Shown: positions 23,499-32,215 of the stretch, one piece after another
How the letters are laid out: every line of letters begins with the position of its first letter
Position numbering within the stretch: the first letter of the stretch is position 1
Origin: Massilia sp. R2A-15
GTDB lineage: Bacteria; Pseudomonadota; Gammaproteobacteria; Burkholderiales; Burkholderiaceae_D
Assembly (NCBI RefSeq): GCF_030704305.1
Contig: NZ_CP131935.1
Span: 2,294,001 to 2,358,000 of the forward strand
Direction of reading: 5' to 3'
DNA: 64,000 bases
Position numbers and translations under genes: made by a program
Notes under the pieces: generated by a model
What the model saw: the letters and a program-made list of their open reading frames with translations, nothing else
Told to the model about the DNA's origin: nothing
The model's database searches: none

Positions 23499-24197
23499 TT
23501 AGTTTGGGCGCACGGTGCGCTGCTCGATGCGCTTTTCCGGGTGCGCATTGACGACGATGCGCTGCACGAAAATGCCTGGCAGGTGCACGTGATCGGGATC
23601 GATCGCGCCGGTTTCGAGCAGTTCTTCGACTTCCACGATGGTCACTTTGCCGGCCATCGCCACGTTTGGATTGAAGTTGCGGGCGGTCTTGCGGAACACC
23701 AGGTTGCCCGACTTGTCGGCTTTCCAGGCCTTCACCAGCGACACGTCCGACACCAGGCTGCGCTCGAGCACATACTGTTCGCCGTCGAATTCGCGCACGT
23801 CCTTGCCTTCGGCGACGATGGTGCCCACGCCCGTCTTGGTGAAGAACGCCGGGATGCCGGCGCCGCCGGCGCGCAGCTTCTCGGCCAGCGTGCCTTGCGG
23901 GGTAAATTCGATTTCCAGCTCGCCGGCCAGGTACTGGCGCGCGAACTCCTTGTTTTCGCCGACGTAGGACGAGATCATCTTCTTGATCTGGCGCGTCTGC
24001 AGCAGCAGGCCAAGGCCGGCGTCGTCGATGCCCGCGTTGTTGGAGATGGCGGTCAGGCCGGTCACGCCGGAATCGCGCAGCGCCTTGATCAGCGCCTCCG
24101 GGATGCCGCACAGGCCGAAGCCGCCGACCGCGATGGTCTGGCCGTCTTTGACGATACCGGCCAGCGCCGATGCCGCGTCAGGATAAACTTTATTCAT
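23499..24197 (-). CDS. scoA: 3-oxoacid CoA-transferase subunit A
   Basis: A 232-residue cytoplasmic subunit. The CoA-binding glycine segment is IAVGGFGLCGIPE near residues 21-33, followed by LTAISNNAGIDDAGLGLLLQ and the middle motif EFTPQGTLAEKLRAGGAGIPAF (residues about 112-133). It starts at an ATG with GGGACGGG upstream. It pairs with scoB directly downstream. A PAS/LuxR-type regulator is transcribed divergently across 132 bases and may control the pair; that is inferred from position only. Confidence 0.92.
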   Translation of the reverse strand: MNKVYPDAASALAGIVKDGQTIAVGGFGLCGIPEALIKALRDSGVTGLTAISNNAGIDDAGLGLLLQTRQIKKMISSYVGENKEFARQYLAGELEIEFTPQGTLAEKLRAGGAGIPAFFTKTGVGTIVAEGKDVREFDGEQYVLERSLVSDVSLVKAWKADKSGNLVFRKTARNFNPNVAMAGKVTIVEVEELLETGAIDPDHVHLPGIFVQRIVVNAHPEKRIEQRTVRPN

Positions 24198-24329
24198 ACC
24201 CGTCCCTTTTATAGTTAAGCCGAATTCGCTCTTTCTGCACCTCAGAGTAGATTCTCAGCATAAAATACGCGAGCCAAAAGCACAATACCGTAGAACTACC
24301 TGCTATTCAAACCATCGGGACCCATCGAT

Positions 24330-24899
24330 TTGCACGAGATCAAAGCGCCCTACGCCATCGACTACGAGACGATTTTCCAGCACGCGCCGGTCGGCATGTG
24401 CATTTCGGTCGACCGCGTAATCCAGTCGGCCAACGAAGCGCTGGGATCGATGTTCGGCTACCCGAGCGACGCGCTGCGCGGCCAGTCCTTCCTGGTGCTG
24501 TACCCGACCCTGGACGAATTCCTGCGCACGGGCGACCGCATCGTGCCGATCATGAACGCCAAAGGGCGCTACTCGGACGAACGGATCATGCGGCGCGCCA
24601 GCGGGGAGCTGTTCTGGTGCCACGTAAGCGGGCGCGCGCTGGACCCGCAGCAGGCGCTGGGCGCCGGCGTGTGGACGTTCGAGGACCTGAGCGAGAAGCG
24701 GCCGGTGACGGCGGAGCTGACGCCGCGCGAGCGCGAGATCGCCGCGCTGCTGGTCGAGGGCAAGACCAGCAAGGTGATCGCGCGCGAGACCGACCTTAGT
24801 CCGCGCACGGTGGAGATGCACCGCGCTAAGCTGATGCGCAAGTTCTCGGCGTCGACATCGTCGGAACTGGTGCACAAGCTGATGGGTGTGACGGGGTAA
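24330..24899 (+). CDS. PAS domain and LuxR-type helix-turn-helix regulator
   Basis: A 189-residue regulator. Residues about 12-125 form a PAS domain (IFQHAPVGMCISVDRVIQSA, then ANEALGSMFGYPSDALRG). Residues about 130-189 form a GerE/LuxR DNA-binding domain (LTPREREIAALLVEGKTSKV...SPRTVEMHRAKLMRKF). No ATG is in frame upstream of the first domain, so I accept the TTG at 24330 as start; the ribosome-binding region CGGGACCC is weak. There is no acceptor Asp domain, so activity is presumably set by a ligand or cofactor in the PAS domain. It is divergent from the CoA-transferase genes. Confidence 0.82.
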   Translation: MHEIKAPYAIDYETIFQHAPVGMCISVDRVIQSANEALGSMFGYPSDALRGQSFLVLYPTLDEFLRTGDRIVPIMNAKGRYSDERIMRRASGELFWCHVSGRALDPQQALGAGVWTFEDLSEKRPVTAELTPREREIAALLVEGKTSKVIARETDLSPRTVEMHRAKLMRKFSASTSSELVHKLMGVTG

Positions 24900-24908
24900 T
24901 TCGAAGAT

Positions 24909-24925
24909 GGGGACTCGGCGTCCCC
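24909..24925. other. Short GC-rich hairpin after the PAS-LuxR gene
   Basis: GGGGAC-TCGGC-GTCCCC is a perfect 6-base stem 10 bases after the stop codon. It has no T-run, so intrinsic termination is doubtful. Confidence 0.4.
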
Positions 24926-24963
24926 GTCGCTCCGCGGGCCCAGACCCCGATGCTGCCGGAGCC

Positions 24964-24990
24964 GGGGTCTGGTCCCGCGGACCTGACCCC
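24964..24990. repeat. Family 1 palindromic repeat, copy 5
   Basis: The same 27-base palindrome as at 5828, with one loop change (CGC for TGC), between the converging PAS-LuxR and SDR genes. Confidence 0.85.
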
Positions 24991-24997
24991 ATTTGCT

Positions 24998-25774
24998 TTA
25001 ATGCGCCATCATGCCGTCATCTGCAGAGATGATCGCGCCGTTGATGAAGTGGGTTTCCTCGGCCGCCAGCAACAGCAGCAGGCCGTCGAGATCCTCCGGC
25101 TTGCCCACGCGCTTGCGCGGCAGGAGGTCGATCAGCTTTCTGCCCTGGTCGGTCTCGAAATACTCCTCGTTGATTTCGGTCGAGATGTAGCCGGGGCAGA
25201 TGGCGTTGACGTTGATGCCGTAACGCCCCCACTCCACCGCCATCGCCTTGGTCATCTGCACCACGCCGGCCTTGCTCATGCAGTACACGCCAATCTGCGG
25301 CAGCACGCGCAGGCCCGCCACCGACGCGATGTTGATGATGCGGTGCTGCTTTTTCGGATCGCCCTTGGCGCGCGCGATCATGCGCTTGGCCGCCTGCTGC
25401 GCCACGAAGAAGGCGCCGCGCAGGTTGGTGTCCATCACGTAGGAATAGTCGTCTTCCGTCACGTCGAGCAGGCGCTGCGTGGTCGACACGCCGGAGTTGT
25501 TGACCAGGATGTCGATCGGGCCGGCTTCGGTCTCGGCGTGCGCGATCGCGCTCTTGATGCTGGCCATGTCCGTGACATCGAGCGTCACCACGTGCGCGGC
25601 GCCGCCGTCGGCCTCGATCTCGGCGCGCAGCTCCTTCAGCCGCTCGGTGCGGCGCGACGCCAGGACCACCTGCGCGCCGGCGCCCGCCAGTGCCTTCGCA
25701 AACCGCGCTCCGAGGCCGCTGGAGGCGCCCGTGACCATCGCGATTTTTCCTTCGAAATTGACTTCAATCCCCAC
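24998..25774 (-). CDS. SDR family oxidoreductase
   Basis: A 258-residue classical short-chain dehydrogenase. TGASSGLG binds the cofactor near residue 15, NNSG follows at about 93, catalytic Ser lies in NIASVAG and Tyr/Lys in YCMSKAG. I chose the GTG at 25774 because CAGGAG sits seven bases upstream and this gives the family's usual length; the frame is open 16 codons further. The ending INGAIISADDGMMAH is standard. It resembles 3-oxoacyl-(ACP) or 3-hydroxyacyl-CoA dehydrogenases, which fits the neighbouring CoA-transferase and ETF-QO genes, but the substrate is not shown. Confidence 0.87.
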   Translation of the reverse strand: MGIEVNFEGKIAMVTGASSGLGARFAKALAGAGAQVVLASRRTERLKELRAEIEADGGAAHVVTLDVTDMASIKSAIAHAETEAGPIDILVNNSGVSTTQRLLDVTEDDYSYVMDTNLRGAFFVAQQAAKRMIARAKGDPKKQHRIINIASVAGLRVLPQIGVYCMSKAGVVQMTKAMAVEWGRYGINVNAICPGYISTEINEEYFETDQGRKLIDLLPRKRVGKPEDLDGLLLLLAAEETHFINGAIISADDGMMAH

Positions 25775-25937
25775 GTTCGACTCCTGTGCGATTCTGCTTG
25801 CGAAAGCATAATCATTACACAAATTGCCAGTATTAGACTGCCGCGCCTAATAAAGCCCGTAAAATGGCGGGCTGAGTTGCAATCGGCATCAAAAAGCCGC
25901 ACACTCGTGCTTAAATTTTTTACCCTATAAAAAGACC

Positions 25938-27611
25938 ATGACAGAGCCAATCAACATTCTCGAACAGTACGGCCCACGCGAGGCGATGGAATACGACGTC
26001 GTCGTCGTCGGCGGCGGCCCGGCCGGCCTTTCGGCGGCGATCCGCCTCAAGCAGCTGGCGGCCGAACAAGGCAAGGAAGTGTCGGTCTGCGTGCTGGAAA
26101 AAGGCGGCGAACTGGGCGCCCATATCCTGTCGGGCGCCGTGATGGACCCGCGCGCGCTGACCGAATTGATCCCGAACTGGAAAGAGCTGGGCGCACCGCT
26201 CAACACCGAGGTGACCGAAGACCGCATCCTGTTCCTGACCGAGACCAAGGCCTACCAGACTCCGGGCTTCATGGTGCCGGCCTGCTTCGAAAACCACGGC
26301 AACTACGTCATCTCGCTCGGTAACGTGGTGCGCTGGCTCGGTCAGCAGGCCGAGGCCCTGGGCGTCGAAGTGTTCCCCGGCTTCCCCGCGGCCGAAATCC
26401 TGTACAACGACGACGGCTCGGTCAAGGGCGTCGCGACCGGGAACATGGGCGTCAAGCGCGATGGCCAGCCAGGCCCCGACTTCCAGCTCGGGATGGAGCT
26501 GCACGCCAAGTACACGCTGTTTGCCGAAGGCTCGCGCGGCCATCTCGGCAAGCAGCTGATGGTGAAGTACGACCTGAACGCGGGCAAGGACCCGCAGTCG
26601 TACGGCATCGGCATCAAGGAACTGTGGGAAATCGATCCGGCCAAGCACAAGCCCGGCCTGGTGATTCACACCACCGGCTGGCCGCTCGACGCAGACACCT
26701 ACGGCGGCTCCTTCCTGTACCACCTGGAGAACAACCAGGTCGCGGTCGGCTACGTGGTCGGCCTGGCGTACGAGAATCCCTATCTGTCGCCGTACGAGGA
26801 ATTCCAGCGCTACAAAACCCATCCGGCGATCCGCACGTTCTTCGAAGGCGCCAAGCGCATCTCGTACGGCGCGCGCGCGATCACGGCCGGCGGCCTGCAG
26901 TCGCTGCCGAAGCTGGTGTTCCCTGGCGGGGCGCTGATCGGCTGCGACGCCGGCTTCCTTAACATGAGCCGCATCAAGGGCAGCCACGCCGCGATCAAGT
27001 CGGGCATGATGGCCGCAGACGCCGCATTCGGCGCGCTGGGCGAACAGCGCCAGCACGATGAACTGGCCGCCTACCCGGCCGCGTTCGAGCAGTCGTGGCT
27101 GAAGGAAGAACTGCACGTGGCGCGCAACGTCAAGCCGTGGCTGTCGAAGGGCCTGTACCTGGGCTCGATCATGACCGGCATCGACCAGATCGTCTTCCGC
27201 GGCAAGGCGCCGTGGACGCTGCACCACACGCACGCCGACCACGAGTGCCTGAAGCCGGCGGCGAACTTCAAGCCGATCGCCTATCCGAAACCGGACGGCA
27301 AGCTGACGTTCGACCGGCTGTCGTCGGTGTTCATCTCCAACACCAACCACGCCGAAGACCAGCCGATCCACCTCACGCTGAAGAACGCCAGCGTGCCGGT
27401 GAATATCAACCTGGCCAAGTATGCGGGGCCGGAAGCGCGCTACTGCCCGGCCGGCGTGTACGAGTTCGTGCCGAGCGAATCGGGCGAGCGGCTGCAGATC
27501 AACGCGCAGAACTGCGTGCACTGCAAGACCTGCGACATCAAGGACCCGACGCAGAACATCGTGTGGGTCACGCCGGAGGGCGGCGGCGGGCCGAACTACC
27601 CGAATATGTAG
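25938..27611 (+). CDS. Electron transfer flavoprotein-ubiquinone oxidoreductase
   Basis: A 557-residue membrane-associated enzyme that passes electrons from reduced ETF to ubiquinone during fatty-acid and amino-acid oxidation. The FAD site [14 protein letters not shown] is at residues 21-34. The C-terminal ferredoxin-like domain carries the four cysteines for a 4Fe-4S cluster, one in YCPAGVYEF and three in CVHCKTC. The length agrees with human and bacterial ETF-QO (about 550 mature residues). The ETF subunit genes are not in the window. The start has only AAAAGA upstream, a weak ribosome-binding site. Confidence 0.93.
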   Translation: MTEPINILEQYGPREAMEYDVVVVGGGPAGLSAAIRLKQLAAEQGKEVSVCVLEKGGELGAHILSGAVMDPRALTELIPNWKELGAPLNTEVTEDRILFLTETKAYQTPGFMVPACFENHGNYVISLGNVVRWLGQQAEALGVEVFPGFPAAEILYNDDGSVKGVATGNMGVKRDGQPGPDFQLGMELHAKYTLFAEGSRGHLGKQLMVKYDLNAGKDPQSYGIGIKELWEIDPAKHKPGLVIHTTGWPLDADTYGGSFLYHLENNQVAVGYVVGLAYENPYLSPYEEFQRYKTHPAIRTFFEGAKRISYGARAITAGGLQSLPKLVFPGGALIGCDAGFLNMSRIKGSHAAIKSGMMAADAAFGALGEQRQHDELAAYPAAFEQSWLKEELHVARNVKPWLSKGLYLGSIMTGIDQIVFRGKAPWTLHHTHADHECLKPAANFKPIAYPKPDGKLTFDRLSSVFISNTNHAEDQPIHLTLKNASVPVNINLAKYAGPEARYCPAGVYEFVPSESGERLQINAQNCVHCKTCDIKDPTQNIVWVTPEGGGGPNYPNM

Positions 27612-27626
27612 ATCGCACCCAGGAAT

Positions 27627-27713
27627 GTCGTACCTGCGAAGGCAGGTACCTATACTGAATACGCTTTTACTTTCGTCTGGCTCAGTATGGGTACCTGCCT
27701 CCGCAGGTACGAC
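27627..27713. repeat. Family 2 paired inverted repeat, copy 2
   Basis: GTCGTACCTGCGAAGGCAGG at the left and its near complement at the right enclose a spacer that itself has CTGAAT/CTCAGT ends. Each arm contains the inner palindrome TACCTGC-GAAG-GCAGGTA. Located between converging genes. Confidence 0.85.
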
Positions 27714-27819
27714 GTGCTGTTTGCGGAGCCGCTTCGCCACGCGTCAGCCGGCGTACCCGGCCACCGCTACCACCACGCTACGCCCCACGCTTCGATCGAC
27801 TTCCGCGAGCTCGGTCAGG

Positions 27820-29679
27820 TCATGGTGTCGTCGTCCGAAAGAAATCCACCGCGCCCGCGCGCGCCAGCGCTTCCAGTTCGGTCGCCGCCATCGGATGGCC
27901 GATCGCGAAACCCTGCGCGTAGTCGCAGCCCGCATCGGTCAGCAGCGCCAGCTGCCTGCCTGTCTCGACGCCTTCGGCCACCACCTTCAGCCCGAGCTTG
28001 TGCGCCATCGCGATGATCGCCTCGCACAGCGCCAGCTCGCCGTTCTCGGCGCCCAGCGTGGCCACGAAGGACTGGTCGATCTTAAGGAAATCGATGCCGA
28101 AGCGCTTCAGGTGCGACAGCGACGAATAGCCGGTGCCGAAGTGGTCGAGCGCAACCTGCAGCCCCATCGCGCGGTACTGGCGCAGCCGCTCGAGCACCTT
28201 GTCGGCGCCCTCGAACAGCACGCCCTCGGCGATCTCGATGACGATGCTTTGCGCCTGCATGCCCAGTTCGGCCAGGTAGTCGAGCCAGGCCTGGTACAGC
28301 GAGGCGTCGCGCCGGAACTGCACCGGCGACTTGTTCACGCTGACCTGGAACGCGGGGTGGATCTCGCGCTGCCATAGCTGCACCTGCCGCGCCGCCTCGC
28401 GAAACACCCAGTCGCCGATGTCGACGATCAGCCCGTTCGATTCGGCGAACGGGATGAATTCGGCGGGCGCCAGCAGGCCCCGGATCGGATGGCGCCAGCG
28501 CAGCAGCGCCTCGGCCTTGCGCACGGTGCCGGTGGCCAGGCAGACGATCGGCTGGTAGACGATCTCGAACTGGCCAGTCGCGAGCGCCGCGCGCAGGTCG
28601 GCTGCGACGTGCTGGCGCTCCAGCGCGGCCTCCTGCAAATCCGGCGTGAAGTAGCTGAAGCGGTTGCGGCCGGCCTTCTTCGACGCGTACATCGCCTGGT
28701 CGGCGCGCGCCAGCAGGTCGGCGACGTTGCCCGCGTCGGGCGGATACAGCGCGACGCCGGCGCTGGCCGACACCGACAGCCGTTCGCCGTTGATCTCGAA
28801 CGGCCGCGCCAGCGCCGCCACCAGCGCCTGGCCGATGCGCTCGACGCTGCCGACATGGTCGATCCCGGCCAGGATCACCACGAACTCGTCGCCGCCCAGT
28901 CGCGCCAGCGTGTCGGAGGCGCGCACGCAGGCGGCGATGCGGCGCGCCGCCTCCGCCAGCAGCGCGTCGCCCATCGCGTGGCCGTGCTGGTCGTTGACTT
29001 CCTTGAAGTGGTCGAGGTCGAGGAATACCAGCGCCAGGAAGGCGCCGCCGCGGTCGGCCTTTTTCACCTCGAGGCGCAGGCGGTCCATGAACATGTGGCG
29101 GTTCGGCAGGCCAGTGAGATCGTCGTAGTTCGCCTGGCGCCAGATCGCCTCCGTCGATGCGGGCCGCTCGCCAGGGTCGGCGGCCGGCGCCAGCGTGCCG
29201 AGGTAGTCGCCGGCCGCGTCGAAGATCCGGCGGAAGCGCTCCTCGCCGCGTTCGAGCGCGCCCAGCTTGCCGTCGCAGGGTTCAAGCACCACACGGCAGG
29301 CCTGGCCGCTGGCGTCGGCGCTGGCGAACAGGATCGCCTCGAACTCTGCGCCGGCGGCGCCGCGCAGCGAAAGGCGGCATTGCTCAGGCTCGGTGCTGTT
29401 GAGCGCGCGGCCGATGAAACGGTCGAAGTCGCCCGCCAGATGGGGCGCGATGAAGGTGCGGAAGCGGTGCGCGCCGGGATTGGCGCGCGCGATGCCGAGC
29501 ATGGCGGCGCCGGTCCGGTTGGCCAGCAGCACGCGGCTGTCGAAGCCCAGCACGAAATAGCCCACCGGGGCGAGCAGGTACAGTTCGTTGAAACAGGCCG
29601 CCTCGTCGTCGCGGCGGCGCGCCAGGCCGATGCCGCCGCCGTCCGCCAGCGCCATCGCCGGATTGCGATCGTTGTCCAT
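27820..29679 (-). CDS. PAS-GGDEF-EAL c-di-GMP signalling protein with altered EAL site
   Basis: A 619-residue soluble protein. Residues about 28-135 are PAS-like. The GGDEF domain has an intact GGDEF (262-266) preceded by the RxxD inhibitory site (RASD). The EAL domain begins QPIVCLATG and keeps EAL (390-392), Asn449, Lys and Asp in FLKIDQSF and the late Glu in VVAEGVET. However, the metal-binding pair normally read as DDFGTGYSS is LDHFGTGYSS (His513 for the second Asp); I checked the DNA codon as CAC. Phosphodiesterase activity is therefore doubtful while cyclase activity looks possible. It stands alone, converging on the ETF-QO gene. Confidence 0.9.
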   Translation of the reverse strand: MDNDRNPAMALADGGGIGLARRRDDEAACFNELYLLAPVGYFVLGFDSRVLLANRTGAAMLGIARANPGAHRFRTFIAPHLAGDFDRFIGRALNSTEPEQCRLSLRGAAGAEFEAILFASADASGQACRVVLEPCDGKLGALERGEERFRRIFDAAGDYLGTLAPAADPGERPASTEAIWRQANYDDLTGLPNRHMFMDRLRLEVKKADRGGAFLALVFLDLDHFKEVNDQHGHAMGDALLAEAARRIAACVRASDTLARLGGDEFVVILAGIDHVGSVERIGQALVAALARPFEINGERLSVSASAGVALYPPDAGNVADLLARADQAMYASKKAGRNRFSYFTPDLQEAALERQHVAADLRAALATGQFEIVYQPIVCLATGTVRKAEALLRWRHPIRGLLAPAEFIPFAESNGLIVDIGDWVFREAARQVQLWQREIHPAFQVSVNKSPVQFRRDASLYQAWLDYLAELGMQAQSIVIEIAEGVLFEGADKVLERLRQYRAMGLQVALDHFGTGYSSLSHLKRFGIDFLKIDQSFVATLGAENGELALCEAIIAMAHKLGLKVVAEGVETGRQLALLTDAGCDYAQGFAIGHPMAATELEALARAGAVDFFRTTTP

Positions 29680-29758
29680 AACCCCTCGCAGGCGTTAGAA
29701 ATTCGGTCGTCGTTGCTATACCGGCAAGACTAGCACGCGCGCGGCCGCGCTGTCGAGT

Positions 29759-30418
29759 TTATTGATGGGCTCTGTTCAAACGCCGCTCGGCGCGCCGCTG
29801 GACGCTTTCGAACGCCAGGCTCATGCACCAGTACAGCGCCGCGGCGGCGATGTAGAGCGGCAAGGGGCGGAAGGTGGTGGCAATCACTTCCTTAGTCGAG
29901 AGCATCAGCTCGGTCATGGTGATGACCGACACCAGCGAGGTGTCCTTGATCAGGCTGATCAAGGTGTTGCTCATCGACGGCACCGCCACCCGCAGCGCCT
30001 GCGGCAGCACGATGTGGCCCAGCGTCTGCCAGTAGCCGAGGCCCAGGCTGAAACTGGCGCGCCACTGGCCGGCGCCGATGCTGTCGATCGCGCCGCGCAG
30101 GCTTTCCGACAGGTAGGCGCCGGCGTTCAGCGACAGCGCCAGGATGCCCGCCGTCACCGGGGTAAATTCGATGCCGATGCTGGGCAGGCCGTAATAGATG
30201 ACGAAGATCTGCACCAGCAGCGGCGTGCCGCGCATCACGCTCACGTACAGCGTCGCGGGCCAGCGCAGCGCCGCGTACGGCGACATGCGCAGCACGGCCA
30301 CCGGAAAGCCGAGCGCCAGGCCGCCCAGCATCGAGGCCAGCGCGAACACCAGGGTGTAGCCGGCGCCCGTCAGCATGACCGGCGCGGCCTCGCGCAGCAG
30401 GGCAAGCAGGTCCATCAA
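29759..30418 (-). CDS. Polar amino acid ABC transporter permease
   Basis: A 219-residue inner-membrane protein of the HisM/GlnP type with about five helices. The cytoplasmic EAA loop that docks the ATPase is SLGLGYWQTLGHIVLPQALRVAVPS. VMRGTPLLVQIFVIYYGLPS is a further family landmark. It starts with an ATGA overlap at the end of the binding-protein gene, so the two are coupled. No ATP-binding subunit follows: the next gene on this strand is the GGDEF-EAL gene, 79 bases downstream. Confidence 0.9.
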   Translation of the reverse strand: MMDLLALLREAAPVMLTGAGYTLVFALASMLGGLALGFPVAVLRMSPYAALRWPATLYVSVMRGTPLLVQIFVIYYGLPSIGIEFTPVTAGILALSLNAGAYLSESLRGAIDSIGAGQWRASFSLGLGYWQTLGHIVLPQALRVAVPSMSNTLISLIKDTSLVSVITMTELMLSTKEVIATTFRPLPLYIAAAALYWCMSLAFESVQRRAERRLNRAHQ

Positions 30419-31218
30419 GGCGCGGGACGGCTGACGTCAGCGCCGAACCATTTCACCGATATCTTCGTTAGGCTGCCGTCGGCGGCCGCCTCGGCCAGCG
30501 CCTTGTTGAGCGCCGCCTTGAATTGCGGATTGCCTTTCTGGAACGGGATGCCGGTGCGCTCGATCGCGCCGACCCGCGCGCCGGCTTTGATCGGCAGTTG
30601 CGAGTTGTTCAGCAGGTAGGACACCATCAGGCTGTCGTTGAGGGCGGCGTCGATGCGGCCGAACGCCAGGTCCTGCAGGTTCTCGGGCGCCGCCGGGTAG
30701 CTCTTCACCGTGATGCCGGGCACTGCCCTGGCCTGCTGCTCGAACACGCTGCCCTGCCCCACGCCGACTTTCTTGCCCTTCAGGTCGGCCAGCGAGGCGT
30801 ATTGCGCCTTTTCGTCCTTGCGCACGATCAGCTGCGGGCTGGAATAGGTGTACGGGTCGGAAAAATCGAAAGCCTCCAGCCGCTTGGGCGTGATGCCGAC
30901 CTGGCTGATGATGACGTCGTACTTGCCGGCGCCCAGGCCCGCCAGAATGGCCGCCCACTCGGTGCTGACGAACTGGGGCTTGAGGCCCAGTTTTGCCGCC
31001 AGCAGGCGCGCGACGTCGACGTCGTAGCCGGCCAGCTCGCCCGTCTTCTGGTCTTTGAAATTGAACGGCGGATACGTGCCTTCCATCGCGATGCGCAGGG
31101 TGCCGCGCGCCCTGGCGCTGTCGAGCAGGTCGGCGGACAGGGCCGGCAGCGCCAGGCTTGCCGCCAGCAGTGCGGCGGCGGTTTTCAGGGCGTGACGACG
31201 GAACGGGGATGAGACCAT
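30415..31218 (-). CDS. Amino acid ABC transporter substrate-binding protein
   Basis: A 267-residue periplasmic protein. I prefer the ATG at 31216-31218 over a TTG 11 codons upstream because it gives a clean signal peptide (RRHALKTAAALLAASLALPA, cleavage after LSA). The mature part carries LRIAMEGTYPPFNFKD, GYDVDVARLLAAKLG and DVIISQVGITPKRLEAFDFS, the ligand-binding landmarks of family 3 (polar amino acids, often Gln, Cys or Arg). It is coupled to the permease gene by an ATGA overlap. Confidence 0.9.
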   Translation of the reverse strand: MVSSPFRRHALKTAAALLAASLALPALSADLLDSARARGTLRIAMEGTYPPFNFKDQKTGELAGYDVDVARLLAAKLGLKPQFVSTEWAAILAGLGAGKYDVIISQVGITPKRLEAFDFSDPYTYSSPQLIVRKDEKAQYASLADLKGKKVGVGQGSVFEQQARAVPGITVKSYPAAPENLQDLAFGRIDAALNDSLMVSYLLNNSQLPIKAGARVGAIERTGIPFQKGNPQFKAALNKALAEAAADGSLTKISVKWFGADVSRPAP

Positions 31219-31266
31219 GAGGGTTCGCCTGGAAAAAGGTTGACTAGTCAAGTATTTGGAGGTGCG

Positions 31267-31677
31267 TCAGGCCGCCATCCTGCGATTGCGCGCGCCGAAC
31301 TTGTGGCCGCTGACCAGGATGGTGCTCTCGACCAGGCTCGACAGCCCGAGGATCAGCTGCACCAGCCGGTCTTCCGGCAGCACCCACAGCTGGCCGGCGG
31401 GCGGCTCGGCGCCGGTGGCGGCGACAATCAGGGGCGCCACCCACTGGGCGTCGGCGTCCACGTCGAGCAAGATCGCGTCGCCGCTGGTCTGCATCGTGAT
31501 GGTGCCGCCGATGGCCAGCGTGAAGCAGACGCCGTAGCCGGTTTCCTGCGGGCCGATGTGCTCCAGCAGGCTGCGGTTGTGTTCGTCGATCCACAGTTCC
31601 ACATCCTGCGGCGTTTCCAGGGCGGTCCAGCGGACGGGCCGGAAGCGCGGCGCCTGTTCGTGCGATTCTTGATTCAT
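31267..31677 (-). CDS. Hypothetical cytoplasmic protein
   Basis: A 136-residue protein without signal peptide or clear membrane helix. The ATG at 31675-31677 is the first with any Shine-Dalgarno-like bases (CCAGGTA); an in-frame ATG at 31740 would add 21 residues. It contains WIDEHNRSLLEHIGPQETGY, then short beta-like stretches (VCFTLAIGGTITM, AILLDVDADAQWV) and a hydrophobic LVQLILGLSSLVESTILVSG. I recognise no family. It lies 48 bases upstream of the amino acid binding-protein gene on the same strand, which is the only hint of a role. Confidence 0.55.
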   Translation of the reverse strand: MNQESHEQAPRFRPVRWTALETPQDVELWIDEHNRSLLEHIGPQETGYGVCFTLAIGGTITMQTSGDAILLDVDADAQWVAPLIVAATGAEPPAGQLWVLPEDRLVQLILGLSSLVESTILVSGHKFGARNRRMAA

Positions 31678-31811
31678 TACCTGGTTCGAAATAAGCTGGT
31701 GACGGCGCGTATCGTACGGCATTTCCGCCGTGCAGTACATGGACGCGGAAGGATAGCCTTGGGCGAGCGGAACCGCTGCGCCAGGTCAAACATGTGCCAA
31801 GAGGAGGAATT

Positions 31812-32024
31812 ATGAAAGCGAAGGCTGCGGATTATCGTGTCCGCCACGGCGGCTATGTTTCAGAATTTGACAAATTCATCGACAACTACATGGTGGAGCA
31901 CCCGGAAATCATCGCCGACAAGCGGCGCGGCTGGTACATCTGGTGGGACCACCTGGTTGACATGAAAGACCAGGAAAACCAGCATGACGATGCCGTCCCG
32001 GTCAAACCCTATCAATATGACTAA
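31812..32024 (+). CDS. DUF3460 family small protein
   Basis: A 70-residue charged protein, preceded by a strong GAGGAGGAAT site. The core YVSEFDKFIDNYMVEHPEII followed by ADKRRGWYIWWDH fits the DUF3460 pattern (S-x-F-x-x-F-x-x-x-x-x-x-x-HP-x-x-x-x-x-x-x-x-G-x-x-x-x-WD), small proteins common in Burkholderiales with no assigned function. The C-terminal 25 residues are hydrophilic. The family supports the betaproteobacterial placement of the window. Confidence 0.75.
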   Translation: MKAKAADYRVRHGGYVSEFDKFIDNYMVEHPEIIADKRRGWYIWWDHLVDMKDQENQHDDAVPVKPYQYD

Positions 32025-32097
32025 ATTCAGTGAGGAAATCTATATTGTTTTGACGCATCTTAATTGCGCATCGGCAATTCGGCATTAGGATGCAGTT

Positions 32098-32170
32098 GCG
32101 AGGTTCGCTTATTGGTAAAGCCCAGTCGCCCGAGACTGAAAACGAGGTTCGATTCCTCGGCCCCGCACCA
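32098..32170 (+). tRNA. tRNA-Gly-like gene with aberrant anticodon loop
   Basis: A 73-base cloverleaf with encoded CCA. The acceptor is GCGAGGT against GCCCCGC (one A:C mismatch, one wobble), D arm GCTT-ATTGGTA-AAGC, T arm CGAGG-TTCGATT-CCTCG (perfect), discriminator A, then CCA. The anticodon arm is odd. The best stem, CAGTC/GACTG (5 pairs), leaves a 6-base loop GCCCGA; a 4-pair stem leaves 8 bases, CGCCCGAG. Neither gives a normal 7-base loop or U33. The frame otherwise looks like a glycine isoacceptor (CCC or GCC). A TTGACG box lies at 32050-32055. It may be a degenerate tRNA or one with a special role. Confidence 0.5.
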
Positions 32171-32176
32171 GGTTGC

Positions 32177-32210
32177 GGCTGTCGTACCTGCCGGAAGCGG
32201 TACGACAGCC
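32177..32210. other. Strong hairpin after the tRNA-like gene
   Basis: A perfect 12-base stem, GGCTGTCGTACC with GGTACGACAGCC, around a 10-base loop. It shares GTCGTACCTGC with the family 2 repeats, so it may be a reduced member. There is no T-run, so it is more likely a 3'-end processing or stability element than an intrinsic terminator. Confidence 0.65.
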
Positions 32211-32215
32211 TGAGC

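Noticed and set aside
32177..32210. Intrinsic terminator for the tRNA-like gene
   Set aside because: The 12-base stem is perfect but no T-run follows on either strand, so I list it as a hairpin only.
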